Source: Thermoguttaceae bacterium (GTDB taxonomy: Bacteria > Planctomycetota > Planctomycetia > Pirellulales > Thermoguttaceae). Taken from it: DNA of 35,238 nt. How positions within the stretch are numbered: position 1 is the stretch's first letter; each line of letters starts with the position of its first letter. A program made the position numbers and the translations under genes. Shown one piece after another: positions 27,265 to 35,194 of this stretch. The notes beneath the pieces are model-generated. The model was not told the DNA's origin, made no database searches, and saw only the letters and a list, made by a program, of their open reading frames with translations. The stretch covers positions 1 through 35,238 of the forward strand of contig JANXAQ010000157.1 in the NCBI GenBank assembly GCA_025062105.1. The letters are read 5' to 3'.

Positions 27265-28305
27265 TTACCCAGTTTGTTTAGAAGGCAGCAGTTCTGTTTC
27301 TTGCGTGTCCAATTCCACTTCTCGCAAAAAGGCCGCCGCCTCCTCCGGCGGAACAGGATTGATGTAAAATCCAGTACCCCACTCAAAACCGGCCGGACGC
27401 GTTATACTCGGCATAATCTCTATATGCCAGTGATAATACGCTAGTTCCTGCGTGTCAAAGGGGGCTGTGTGGATTATGTAATTATACGCCGGCTGGTCCA
27501 ACGCCGATTCGATCTTCGCAATCGTTTGTTTTAATACCCCCGATAATTCCTCAACGGCATTTTTTTGGATATGTTCATAATGACTGGCATGCGATTTGGG
27601 TAAAATCCAGGTCTCAAATGGAAACCGGCTGGCAAACGGGCAAAACGCCACAAAACCAGGCGTATCCAGCACGATGCGTTTTTCAGTAGCGACTTCCTGG
27701 TAGATCATGTCGCAGTAAACGCACCGGCCTCGATAATGATAAAACTCTAAGGAACCGGTCATTTCTTCCCAGACATTAATCGGCACAATAGGCGTAACAA
27801 TCAGTTGGCTGTGGGTGTGTTCTAGAGTGGCACCGGCCGCTGGACCGACATTTTTGAAAATCATCCCATATACCAGCCGAGGATCCTTCTTCAGATCCAC
27901 CAATCGATCCCGATACACACAAAGGACTTCTTGGATCTCCGGCTCTGACAGTTGCGAGATGCTCCAGAGGTGCTTTGGGGTTTCGATGATCACTTCATGA
28001 GCACCGACGCCTCGCATCATATCGTAAATACCTTCGCCTCGTTTGTTCAGGTCGCCTTCGATCTCTAAGGCCGGAAATTTATTGGGCACTACTCGGACCC
28101 GCCACCCCTCCCGGTTCGGCTGGGTGCCTGGATTCCGGTAGGCCAAGATTTCTCCCGGTGTTTTGTCTTCCTGGCCAGGACAGAACGGACAAAAACCACT
28201 TCGCCGGCGACGGAAGGTGAATTCAAAGTCATGCGGCCGTTTGGCTCGGCTCTTGGCCACAATCACCCATCGGCCCACGATCGGATCTTTCCTTAAGTCA
28301 GGCAT
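27265..28305 (-). CDS. galT: galactose-1-phosphate uridylyltransferase
   Basis: A 346-residue HIT-superfamily nucleotidyltransferase exchanging UMP between UDP-glucose and galactose-1-phosphate (Leloir pathway). The opening [21 protein letters not shown] is typical. Cys39/Cys42 (GFCPFC) with His103 and His163 fit the structural zinc site; the active-site triad motif is His163-Thr-His165-Ser-Gln, with His165 the likely uridylylated residue (E. coli has HPHGQ). A second CVYC pair lies near residue 195, and HWHIEIMP near the C-terminus is the second conserved His motif. No ribosome site is visible before ATG 28305. With GH57 and glgA as neighbours, the enzyme may feed hexose-1-phosphates into glucan synthesis; use of ADP-sugars is conceivable but unproven. 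Confidence 0.92.
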   Translation of the reverse strand: MPDLRKDPIVGRWVIVAKSRAKRPHDFEFTFRRRRSGFCPFCPGQEDKTPGEILAYRNPGTQPNREGWRVRVVPNKFPALEIEGDLNKRGEGIYDMMRGVGAHEVIIETPKHLWSISQLSEPEIQEVLCVYRDRLVDLKKDPRLVYGMIFKNVGPAAGATLEHTHSQLIVTPIVPINVWEEMTGSLEFYHYRGRCVYCDMIYQEVATEKRIVLDTPGFVAFCPFASRFPFETWILPKSHASHYEHIQKNAVEELSGVLKQTIAKIESALDQPAYNYIIHTAPFDTQELAYYHWHIEIMPSITRPAGFEWGTGFYINPVPPEEAAAFLREVELDTQETELLPSKQTG

Positions 28306-28560
28306 AACTATATTAGTCTTAAAGGAAAAAGGATTTCAAAAGATTTCTGTCCAAAGAAGCCCTTCTCTGTTAGCCTCCTCGTGAAAGCGAGGATCCAAGA
28401 GTCTTTCTTTCCACTACTGGAAAGAGCAGCCGACGCTAGCAGCCCGGCTATAAGCACTTATAGGGCAGCCTTACTAGCCTAGGCTCGCTGTTTATATCCA
28501 CGTTAGAGTTCAAAGGATCGGAGATCATTGTATGCAAACTCCGAAGCTGAGTGAAGAACA

Positions 28561-28671
28561 GGCTCTGCTGAAACCTCTTCCGCTTGGCGTCCTAAACCCA
28601 CCAAAACTGAAGCAAAACCGACCAGCATGGGCAAAAACTCCCCAGACTGCGGACAACCTTTCAACAGAGCC
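28561..28671 (-). mobile_element. R4 MITE-like element, copy 2 (111 bp, 9-bp target duplication)
   Basis: Ends GGCTCTGCTGAAA and TTTCAACAGAGCC are 13-bp inverted repeats with one mismatch. The element is flanked by TGAAGAACA at 28552-28560 and again at 28672-28680, an exact 9-bp target duplication. The interior is shared with R4 copy 1 in the opposite direction. The end sequence and 9-bp duplication resemble the IS903 group of IS5 elements. Confidence 0.9.
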
Positions 28672-28717
28672 TGAAGAACACAGAATGGATAACATAGACA
28701 ATAAGAACCTGTGTCTA

Positions 28718-28905
28718 GGAACCTCTGCATAATTCAAGGAGGGTATTTTGATACAATTTTCGATGTCCTTCCTCTAACACCACATATAGAGCTCGAGCAT
28801 TGCTAGCATCCAATAGATAGTAGGTATTCGGATAGAAGAACCGCCCGGCTATAAAATCAAAAGTCCATAAAGTTCCCTACATGTTCAGGATTTTGCAGAA
28901 GTTCC
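28718..28905 (+). mobile_element. R2 MITE-like element, copy 2 (188 bp)
   Basis: Starts GGAACCTCTGCATAATTCAA and ends TTTTGCAGAAGTTCC, one mismatch in the inverted end. Flanks are TCTA and ACTA, a 4-bp duplication with one change. Located between galT and the DGEN-type GH57 gene. Confidence 0.85.
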
Positions 28906-29075
28906 ACTAACTTAAAAGGAGAAATTTATACACCATTTTAGCGTCCTCCCTTTTCCCCCATATGCTAGCACTGCTACCAACCTACATATAGTAGGCCCTT
29001 GCATAGGGCAGGCCAATTCCTACCAAATCAACGGTTCCTACAATTCACTTGATTTCAGGATTTTGCAGAGGGTTC
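28906..29075 (+). mobile_element. R2 MITE-like element, copy 5 (diverged, tandem to copy 2)
   Basis: Follows copy 2 at once. AACTTAAAAGGAG, TATACACCATTTT, CATATGCTAGCA and TTTCAGGATTTTGCAGAGGG track R2 in order, but the left end is missing and identity is clearly lower. Suggests an older copy next to which a young one inserted. Confidence 0.6.
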
Positions 29076-29173
29076 TCAATATTTCTAGATCCCGGTTGCC
29101 CGGGAATGAGACCATTTGTGCCCTGGAGCCACTGGAGTCTTTCTCTAGTTGGCGGAAATGTTCCTTTTTGTCT

Positions 29174-31369
29174 TCAGGCTTGCCACATGATCAGTTCATA
29201 TTCGGGCGGGGGAACGGTGGTTTCTATTGCTCCTTCCTGGGGAACTCGTTCCAGGAGTTTTTCCGCTTGATAAAGTTCCAGGCAAAAATGCAGTGCTGCT
29301 CCATGTCCCACACCCAAACTTCGTAGCGGCAAGGCTAATTCCATGATCCAATCGGCGGCCGCCTCCACACCCGATTCAACGACCAACACTCCTGCGTGAA
29401 ATAATTGTGCTAATGGATGCCGACGGGCTGGCCCCATTACTGTTAGCACAAATTGTGCCGGTTCTAAGAAGACCAGGCGCAGACTGCTCAAATCGGCCCA
29501 CCGTTCTCGCACCGGTCCATCCAACGCATCTACCCGTACCAAAAACCGCTCCGTATCAAATCCGAAATACAGATCGGTTACTCGGCTTTCTTGGGCTCGT
29601 TGCATGGAGCCTCGGCCGGTCTGGTGCTGGTAATGGCCGGCGTTAATCCATTCAAAATAGGTGCGTCGGCCGTCGATCCGTACATTCAGCAGCCCTGTAG
29701 GCTCCGTAGTCGCCCCGAGGCGGAAACCACGCCGAATGGGTCGGGCCAATTCCAACGGCGGCGTCTCTCCCAAAAGAGTATAGACGTTTTGCAGGTGTTT
29801 GCGAAACAGCCGATCAAACACCATGTCGTGGGCTGTCCGATGTCTAGGATCAAACCACCAAAACCAATCGCTTCCCTCAGCAATGTACAACTCCTCCCAT
29901 GCTTGACGCAGTTTCCCCTCCGGTACCTTTTGGGCAGCGGTTGCCTTGACTAACTGCCGACGAGTTCGGCTCACCAAGTCCCAGGCCCGATTGCAATCCG
30001 GATGACCAATCCAAATGCTGAAATTATGCTGGATCCAACTGCCAGGGAACAAGTGTCCTAACCGGTCGGTCGCCGGATACTTTGCCAAATAGTCGCAGAC
30101 GCGCATGGGAGTGATCTTTGGATGTTGGACAATGCGCCGATATAGGCCGCGCAAAAAATCCACCCCACTGCGAGGATAATACTCCCAACAGTTTTCGCCG
30201 TCTAAGATAATGCTGACTAAGGTAGGTCGTTTGTCTGCTAGCCGATGGGTGGCCCGACCAATGGCCTCCAATTTGCCCACAAAATCCTGTATCGCCTGCT
30301 CGGCGCCATAGTGTTGGTACTGGAAGCCGATCAAATCACTCATCGCATGATCGCGAAAAATCACTTGGAGTGATCGGCCCGCTTCTTCTACCCGCCAAGG
30401 TCGATAGAGCATTTCTGGGTGTTGCAGATATCCGTTCATATCCCGGCAGACCCATCCGTCCGTAGAGCAGCAAAGGATTTCCTCGTCGGTAGCCATCCAT
30501 TGCAGACCAGCGTCGGCAACTGCCGGGATCATCGCCTGGCAGACTGATCCTTCCGAAGGCCAGAAGCCACGGGGTTTTTGACCAAATAGCTTCTCATGAT
30601 AGCCAACGGCCCGGCGGATCTGCTCTACAGCGTCTTCCGCGTAACTTTCCAAAAGTTCTGGCAGGGGGGCCTCGGGCATGGCCTGGCGGGCAAGTCGCTT
30701 ATCCCACAACAGCGGCAAAATTGGATGGTAAAACGGCGACGTCGTTAGCTCCACCTGACCTCGCTCCAAAAGCCGCCGATGCAGCGGAATGACTTCCCGC
30801 AGGATTTCCAACTGCTTGTCCAAAAGCCACTGCTTTTCCTGTTCTGTCCAACCGCGCCCTTTGGCCCGAAACTCGGCCAAATCTCTATCCAGCTCAAAGG
30901 CAATCGGATGGAACCAAACCAGATTCGCCCAACACTGCAAGTCCAAAAGATCTCGTTTAGAAAAGCGCTTGCGGGCCCGTTCCACCGGATCCACACCCAA
31001 GCCCCGCTTCCGATACAACTCCTCATATCGAGGATACGGCCGTATCATCTGATCCGGGTTGGCCATAAAAAAATTATCCAGCAGGTAATGGAGATCTTCT
31101 TCCGAGAGGCTATCGGGCGGGATGCGAGAGATACGTAAATAGTCATCTACTCTCCTACCCTCGGCGTAGGCCTCCAGTTGAACCAGCAAACTGGGCACCA
31201 AATTGATCGTAGCGTGGAATTCCGGTGTTTCTTCTAATAATTTGGCCATTCCCCAGTAGTCCTTCACTCCGTGAAGCCGAACCCACGGCAACGGAGTTTC
31301 TCCTGTAAGATCATCCGTATAATACGGCTGGTGATGATGCCAGAAAAACGCTACCGAAACCTCATGCAT
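29174..31369 (-). CDS. GH57 glycoside hydrolase, amylopullulanase-like subgroup
   Basis: A 731-residue alpha-glucan-active enzyme, distinct from the GH57 enzyme further left. It has the GH57 start FFWHHHQPYY (9-18), a long helical insertion (about 70-250), the probable nucleophile Glu273 in GFWPSEGSV, and the probable acid/base Asp390 in SIILDGENCWEYYP. The C-terminal third (about 550-731) is beta-rich and may be a sandwich domain. Members with the DGEN motif include debranching or mixed alpha-1,4/1,6 enzymes, so glycogen trimming is a reasonable guess. No signal peptide. ATG 31369 has GGAG 8 nt upstream. It lies downstream of glgA, separated by an R1-R3-R1 block. Confidence 0.88.
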   Translation of the reverse strand: MHEVSVAFFWHHHQPYYTDDLTGETPLPWVRLHGVKDYWGMAKLLEETPEFHATINLVPSLLVQLEAYAEGRRVDDYLRISRIPPDSLSEEDLHYLLDNFFMANPDQMIRPYPRYEELYRKRGLGVDPVERARKRFSKRDLLDLQCWANLVWFHPIAFELDRDLAEFRAKGRGWTEQEKQWLLDKQLEILREVIPLHRRLLERGQVELTTSPFYHPILPLLWDKRLARQAMPEAPLPELLESYAEDAVEQIRRAVGYHEKLFGQKPRGFWPSEGSVCQAMIPAVADAGLQWMATDEEILCCSTDGWVCRDMNGYLQHPEMLYRPWRVEEAGRSLQVIFRDHAMSDLIGFQYQHYGAEQAIQDFVGKLEAIGRATHRLADKRPTLVSIILDGENCWEYYPRSGVDFLRGLYRRIVQHPKITPMRVCDYLAKYPATDRLGHLFPGSWIQHNFSIWIGHPDCNRAWDLVSRTRRQLVKATAAQKVPEGKLRQAWEELYIAEGSDWFWWFDPRHRTAHDMVFDRLFRKHLQNVYTLLGETPPLELARPIRRGFRLGATTEPTGLLNVRIDGRRTYFEWINAGHYQHQTGRGSMQRAQESRVTDLYFGFDTERFLVRVDALDGPVRERWADLSSLRLVFLEPAQFVLTVMGPARRHPLAQLFHAGVLVVESGVEAAADWIMELALPLRSLGVGHGAALHFCLELYQAEKLLERVPQEGAIETTVPPPEYELIMWQA

Positions 31370-31434
31370 AGCTTCGGCTCCGTCCTAGCAACTCATAGAA
31401 CCAGAAGCTCCTGTCAGATCCGTTAGCCTGCTAA

Positions 31435-31584
31435 GCTCGACGTTTGCCAATTTTCCTAACTTGTTTCGGGCTCTGGAGTTAGGGCGAACCTTCCTTTTGT
31501 TTACCGAATTTTCTAACTCTAACAATGCCAAAGACTTATACCTTTCCCATTTCGGCAGAAGAGCAAAATTGGCAAAAGTCGAGC
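31435..31584 (+). repeat. R1 inverted-repeat element, copy 9
   Basis: GCTCGACGTTTGCCAATTTT to AAATTGGCAAAAGTCGAGC, with TAA on both sides. The loop sequence has diverged (AACAATGCCAA in place of AATAGTTACAA) but hairpin arms still pair at six positions. First member of an R1-TAA-R3-TAA-R1 block between the DGEN-type GH57 gene and glgA. Confidence 0.85.
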
Positions 31585-31587
31585 TAA

Positions 31588-31742
31588 GAGGCTGTCTGAA
31601 AAAGAGTTAACCAATCTTCCTTTTCTAACAGCCGATGAAGGCTCTGGGTAGCCAAGGTGCTCAAATCGTGGACTGTAGCTCCTCCTGATACCGGCAACAA
31701 GTTAGCAGCCGAGTGAGCCAAAATCTGTTTTCACTCAGCCTC
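31588..31742 (+). repeat. R3 inverted-repeat element, copy 2
   Basis: 155 bp, ends GAGGCTGTCTGAAAA and TTTTCACTCAGCCTC (two mismatches in 15), TAA on both sides. It is the middle of the 465-bp R1-R3-R1 block. The best-preserved R3. Confidence 0.85.
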
Positions 31743-31745
31743 TAA

Positions 31746-31896
31746 GCTCGACTTTTGCTATTTTTTTCTAACTGCTTTTGCTTCCAGGAGTTACGACGAA
31801 AGCGCCTTTTGTTCACCCAATTTCCTAAATCCAATAGTTACAAGAAGTTAGAACTTTTCTCCTCTGGGAAGAAGCTAAAAGTGTCAAAAGTCGAGC
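31746..31896 (+). repeat. R1 inverted-repeat element, copy 10
   Basis: GCTCGACTTTTGCTATTTTT to AAAGTGTCAAAAGTCGAGC, TAA both sides. Core GGAGTTACGACGAAAGC, CCTTTTGTTCACCCAATTTC and CCAATAGTTACAAG is intact. Lies 76 bp from the glgA stop codon. Confidence 0.88.
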
Positions 31897-31972
31897 TAAG
31901 AGGTTTCTCAGCCAAAGCTTCCTTCAGGCTGAGTTTCGAGCGACAGCCACTTTCTTCCATGGAGATTGTTCA

Positions 31973-33475
31973 TTAGCTCATGCTTTCGGGTGGAGTAGCT
32001 TCAGCCCGTTTGCGAGCCACAATTTCTTCATAAACGCGAATATACTCCCGGGCACTGCGTGCCCAGGACCAATCTTGACGCATTCCAGTGGTTTGGAGTT
32101 GACGCCACAAGGCCGGTTGTCGCCAGGCTTCGCAGGCTCGTCGCAGCGCTTCGTCCAAGGCCTGGGTGCTGTATTCGACAAAGCAAAAGCCATTGGCAGT
32201 GCCAGCAGCTAGCGTCTGGGGCGTAGTATCGACTACCGTATCTGCCAGGCCACCGGTAGCACGCACGATAGGGACTGTACCGTATCGATGGCTGTACATC
32301 TGATTCAAACCGCAGGGTTCATAAAGGCTAGGCATGACTAACATGTCTGCACCCGCCTCAATTCGATGGGACAAGGGAGTAGAAAACTCCAAGCGAACCG
32401 CTACCCGATCCGGATATTGGCGTGCTAATTCTTGAAGAGGTTGATGGAATTCCTCCTCACCAAACCCCAGCACGACCCATTGCACATCCGTTTCCTCTGC
32501 CCATTGTTTCATCACAGGAATGAGCAATTTCAGCCCCTTTTGCACCGTCAGCCGTCCGATAAATCCGATAAGGGGAATGTCGGATCGCTGCGGAAGCCCT
32601 ACTTCTTGTTGGAGAGCGGCCTTGCAAAGTGGTTTGCCTTCGTCGATCGACTCGATCGTGTAATGGGCAGCAATAAACGGATCAGTAGCCGGATTCCACT
32701 GCTCCACATCAATCCCATTGAGGATCCCATACAACACATGGGCCCGATGTTGCACCACCCCTTCCAGTCCGTGGCCCTGCTCTGGCCCCTGAATCTCCTG
32801 TGCATACCGAGGACTGACCGTGCTAATGGCGTCAGCAAAGACTAAACCCGTCTTCAACAAATTCAGCTTCCCGTAAAACTCCATCTGGTGCCAGTTGAAA
32901 TACTTCCAATCCAGCCCCGTCAGCAACATGTCCCAATGCCAAAACTGCCCCTGATACCCCATGTTATGCACCGTAAACAGACAAGCGATCTTCTCATAGC
33001 GGGGCAAATTTCGATACAAAATCTTTAGATACGCTGGCACTAACCCCGTCTGCCAGTCGTTGGCATGGAGCACGTCTAGATCTAACTCTAAAAGCCGAAT
33101 CGACTCCATCACCGCCCGAGAAAAGAACACAAATCGCTCACAATTGTCCGGGTAGTCCTTCTTATCCACACCGTAAAGGTATTCCCGGTCGAAGTATTCG
33201 TCCTGTTGGACCAAATAGACTGGTACGGCCCCGTTATTTAGGTAACTCCGAAGCAACCGCCCCGAGACCGTTTTGCTCCCCACCGGCACGATGAATTCAA
33301 TCCCAGTTGACTCAATCGGTAAGCCACAATACCACGCACTCCGGTAAGCGGGCAAAATCACACTAGCTTGGTGGCCTGCCCGCGCTAAGGCTACCGGTAG
33401 GGCCCCACAAACATCTCCCAAACCGCCCGTATTAGCAAACGGAACCGCTTCACTGGTAGCCACCAAAATCTTCAC
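31973..33475 (-). CDS. glgA: glycogen synthase (ADP-glucose type)
   Basis: GT5 glycogen synthase extending alpha-1,4-glucans from ADP-glucose; 500 residues with two Rossmann domains. Seen: the TGGLGDV loop at 16-22, LHANDWQTGLVPAYL, FTVHNMGYQG, STVSPRYAQEI, GILNGIDVEQWNP, GFIGRLTVQKG, and the C-terminal catalytic block PSLYEPCGLNQMYSHRYGTVPIV with the family's Glu, then RATGGLADTV. At position 15 it has Asn where E. coli has the ADP-glucose-contacting Lys15 (KTGGL). The start is GTG 33475, with GGAGGAGG 7 nt upstream and the product opening MKILVATSEA; a frame to 33616 adds 47 unlikely residues. It is the first gene of the cluster by transcription order. No glgC or glgB in the window. Confidence 0.95.
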   Translation of the reverse strand: MKILVATSEAVPFANTGGLGDVCGALPVALARAGHQASVILPAYRSAWYCGLPIESTGIEFIVPVGSKTVSGRLLRSYLNNGAVPVYLVQQDEYFDREYLYGVDKKDYPDNCERFVFFSRAVMESIRLLELDLDVLHANDWQTGLVPAYLKILYRNLPRYEKIACLFTVHNMGYQGQFWHWDMLLTGLDWKYFNWHQMEFYGKLNLLKTGLVFADAISTVSPRYAQEIQGPEQGHGLEGVVQHRAHVLYGILNGIDVEQWNPATDPFIAAHYTIESIDEGKPLCKAALQQEVGLPQRSDIPLIGFIGRLTVQKGLKLLIPVMKQWAEETDVQWVVLGFGEEEFHQPLQELARQYPDRVAVRLEFSTPLSHRIEAGADMLVMPSLYEPCGLNQMYSHRYGTVPIVRATGGLADTVVDTTPQTLAAGTANGFCFVEYSTQALDEALRRACEAWRQPALWRQLQTTGMRQDWSWARSAREYIRVYEEIVARKRAEATPPESMS

Positions 33476-33946
33476 AATACGACCTCCTCCATGTTTGGAA
33501 TGGGATTGCCTCCGGAAGTGCAGAAAGATACCTTTTCTCCCATATAATGCCTCCCCTTCACCGCCATCTCTCTGCTGTGCCCATTCCAGAGAGCTTGCAG
33601 CCAAAGTTTTAACCAAATCCTAAACTCATACCTTCGTTTCTTTATTAATCATACCTTTTTCAAACGGTCAGGGTGAGACAACTCGGAATGTTTAGGCAGG
33701 AAATAAAATTTAGCATTTAGAGAGGAGGATGAAAGTTTCTGAGAAGCATCCGATTTTATTCAAATTGTGTATATTCTTCAAATTGTTTATTTTTGTTATT
33801 CTAATTAGATTCATTATCTTTGCTAATTTGCCCTCTTTCCATCTTCGAAGAAAAACCAAAACTACAAACTCCCGGCCCACTGATCCATAAAATTCCCCTG
33901 CCACTCCTTCCCTTTGAGATAAAGTGGGCTGGCCCGGTGCGAGCCG

Positions 33947-34092
33947 GCTGGATTTTTGTCCTTTTTAGGGGATCTTCCGGAAAGGGAATGCTCTTAACTG
34001 GTTGCAACTATTGGAGTTAGGAAATTGCATCCCCAAAGGAGGAGGTTCATTGTCACTCCTTGGAATCAAAAATAAGGGAGGTAAAAGCAAGC
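33947..34092 (-). repeat. R1 inverted-repeat element, copy 11 (degenerate)
   Basis: GCTGGATTTTTGTCCTTTTT to GAGGTAAAAGCAAGC. Core CAACTATTGGAGTTAGGAAA and CAAAGGAGGAGGTTC is recognisable. It joins R3 copy 3 through TCA, the position where better copies have TAA. Confidence 0.65.
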
Positions 34093-34095
34093 TCA

Positions 34096-34249
34096 GATGG
34101 TGTCGGAAAAGGGATAAGCGGCTCTCCCCTATTTCACTAGCCGTTGAAGACTTTGGGTAAGTAAGATCTCCAATCCCTAGCTGTAGCCCTGCTAGTGGAG
34201 GAAACAATTTGGTAGCCTAGGGAGCCAAAAATCCTTTTTAAAGAGCCTC
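34096..34249 (+). repeat. R3 inverted-repeat element, copy 3
   Basis: 154 bp, from GATGGTGTCGGAAAA to TTTTTAAAGAGCCTC. Interior GACTTTGGGTAAGTAAGATC and GCTGTAGCCCTGCTAGTG match R3 copy 4 closely. Middle of a second R1-R3-R1 block. Confidence 0.75.
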
Positions 34250-34252
34250 TTA

Positions 34253-34402
34253 ACTCGACTTTTGCCCTTGTCCCTAAGTCCTTTTGTTTCCAGTATTTAC
34301 GACGAGACTTCCTTTTGTTCACACAATGTTCTAAGTCCAATAGTTACAAGGGCTTAGCGTTTTCCTTTTCCGGGAGAAGGCCTAAAATGGCAAAACTCGA
34401 GC
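34253..34402 (+). repeat. R1 inverted-repeat element, copy 12
   Basis: ACTCGACTTTTGCCCTTGTC to AAAATGGCAAAACTCGAGC, with TTA before and after. The second internal hairpin is CTAAGTCC/GGGCTTAG, which pairs at all eight positions if one G-U wobble is allowed. Confidence 0.85.
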
Positions 34403-34528
34403 TTAAGAAGGTCAATTTTTGTCAATTTCATAACACTTTGCGGGACCGAAACTCACACTCTAACCCCCATTTGGTGATTGCTATTCCTCCCCCATTTGCA
34501 GCAAATTATCCTAACACTCAGGTCCTCA

Positions 34529-34685
34529 AAGGGTGCCTGAAAAGGGATGAGCCAGTCTTCCCTATTTCCCTGGCCGGAGAAGACTTTAGGTAACCAAGCT
34601 GCCAAATCCTGGGCTGTAGCCCTGCTAGTGTGGGAAACAACTTATTAGTAGCCGAGTGAGCCAAAATGTATTTTTAGAAACCCTC
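34529..34685 (+). repeat. R3 inverted-repeat element, copy 4
   Basis: 157 bp, from AAGGGTGCCTGAAAA to TTTTTAGAAACCCTC. Followed after exactly 3 nt (GAG) by R1 copy 13. Shares GCCGAGTGAGCCAAAAT with copy 2. Confidence 0.75.
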
Positions 34686-34688
34686 GAG

Positions 34689-34838
34689 GCTCCACTTTTG
34701 CCAGTTTTTCCTAACATGTTTGGACTCTTAGAGTTACGACGACCTCCTCTATTGGACACTCAATTTCCTAACCCCAACGATTACAGGGAATTAGAGCTCT
34801 TCCCCTGGGCAGGAGGCCCAAAACGGCAAAAGTCGAAC
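34689..34838 (+). repeat. R1 inverted-repeat element, copy 13
   Basis: GCTCCACTTTTGCCAGTTTT to AAAACGGCAAAAGTCGAAC, 150 bp. Core GAGTTACGACGACCTCCT, CACTCAATTTCCTAACC and ACGATTACAG retained. Confidence 0.8.
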
Positions 34839-35006
34839 AAAGAGCGTGTTGGAGAAGGTGGTTTCCTCAGCGGGCAGGATCCCTGCACTCGGCTCCGGGC
34901 TGTGTCCGCTCTGCTGCCGCACAAACCCACGAAGCGCCTCGTGGCTCTTCTCCCTGCTGCCTCCTTCCGGAATCGCACCACGTAATATGGAGCTTTGAAT
35001 AACAAA

Positions 35007-35194
35007 GGAACCTCTGCATAATTCAAGGGCGATATTTTGATACCATGCTGGATGTCTTTCCTCTAACACAACATATAGAGCTCGAGCATTGCTAGCACCC
35101 AATAGATAGTAGGTGTTCGGATAGAAGCACCAAACGGCTATAGAAGCAAAACTCCATAAAGTTCACTATATGTTCAGGATTTTGCAGCGGTTCC
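35007..35194 (+). mobile_element. R2 MITE-like element, copy 3 (188 bp)
   Basis: Starts GGAACCTCTGCATAATTCAA and ends TTTTGCAGCGGTTCC. Flanked by CAAA (35003-35006) and CAAA (35195-35198), a clean 4-bp target duplication. About 14 differences from copy 1 over 188 bp by eye. Confidence 0.88.

Noticed and set aside
17697..34838. CRISPR-like array, because R1 and R3 alternate
   Set aside because: Repeats are about 150 bp with inverted ends, vary in sequence and orientation, and the between-sequences are themselves repeated. No cas genes are present.
34791..35102. Open frame across R2 copy 3 on the minus strand, similar in translation to one across R2 copies 1 and 2
   Set aside because: The roughly 50-codon frame is open in all three copies, but most base differences between them change amino acids (about 10 changes from about 14 substitutions), there is no shared start codon, and copy 4 is frameshifted. 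It follows from shared DNA, not coding selection.
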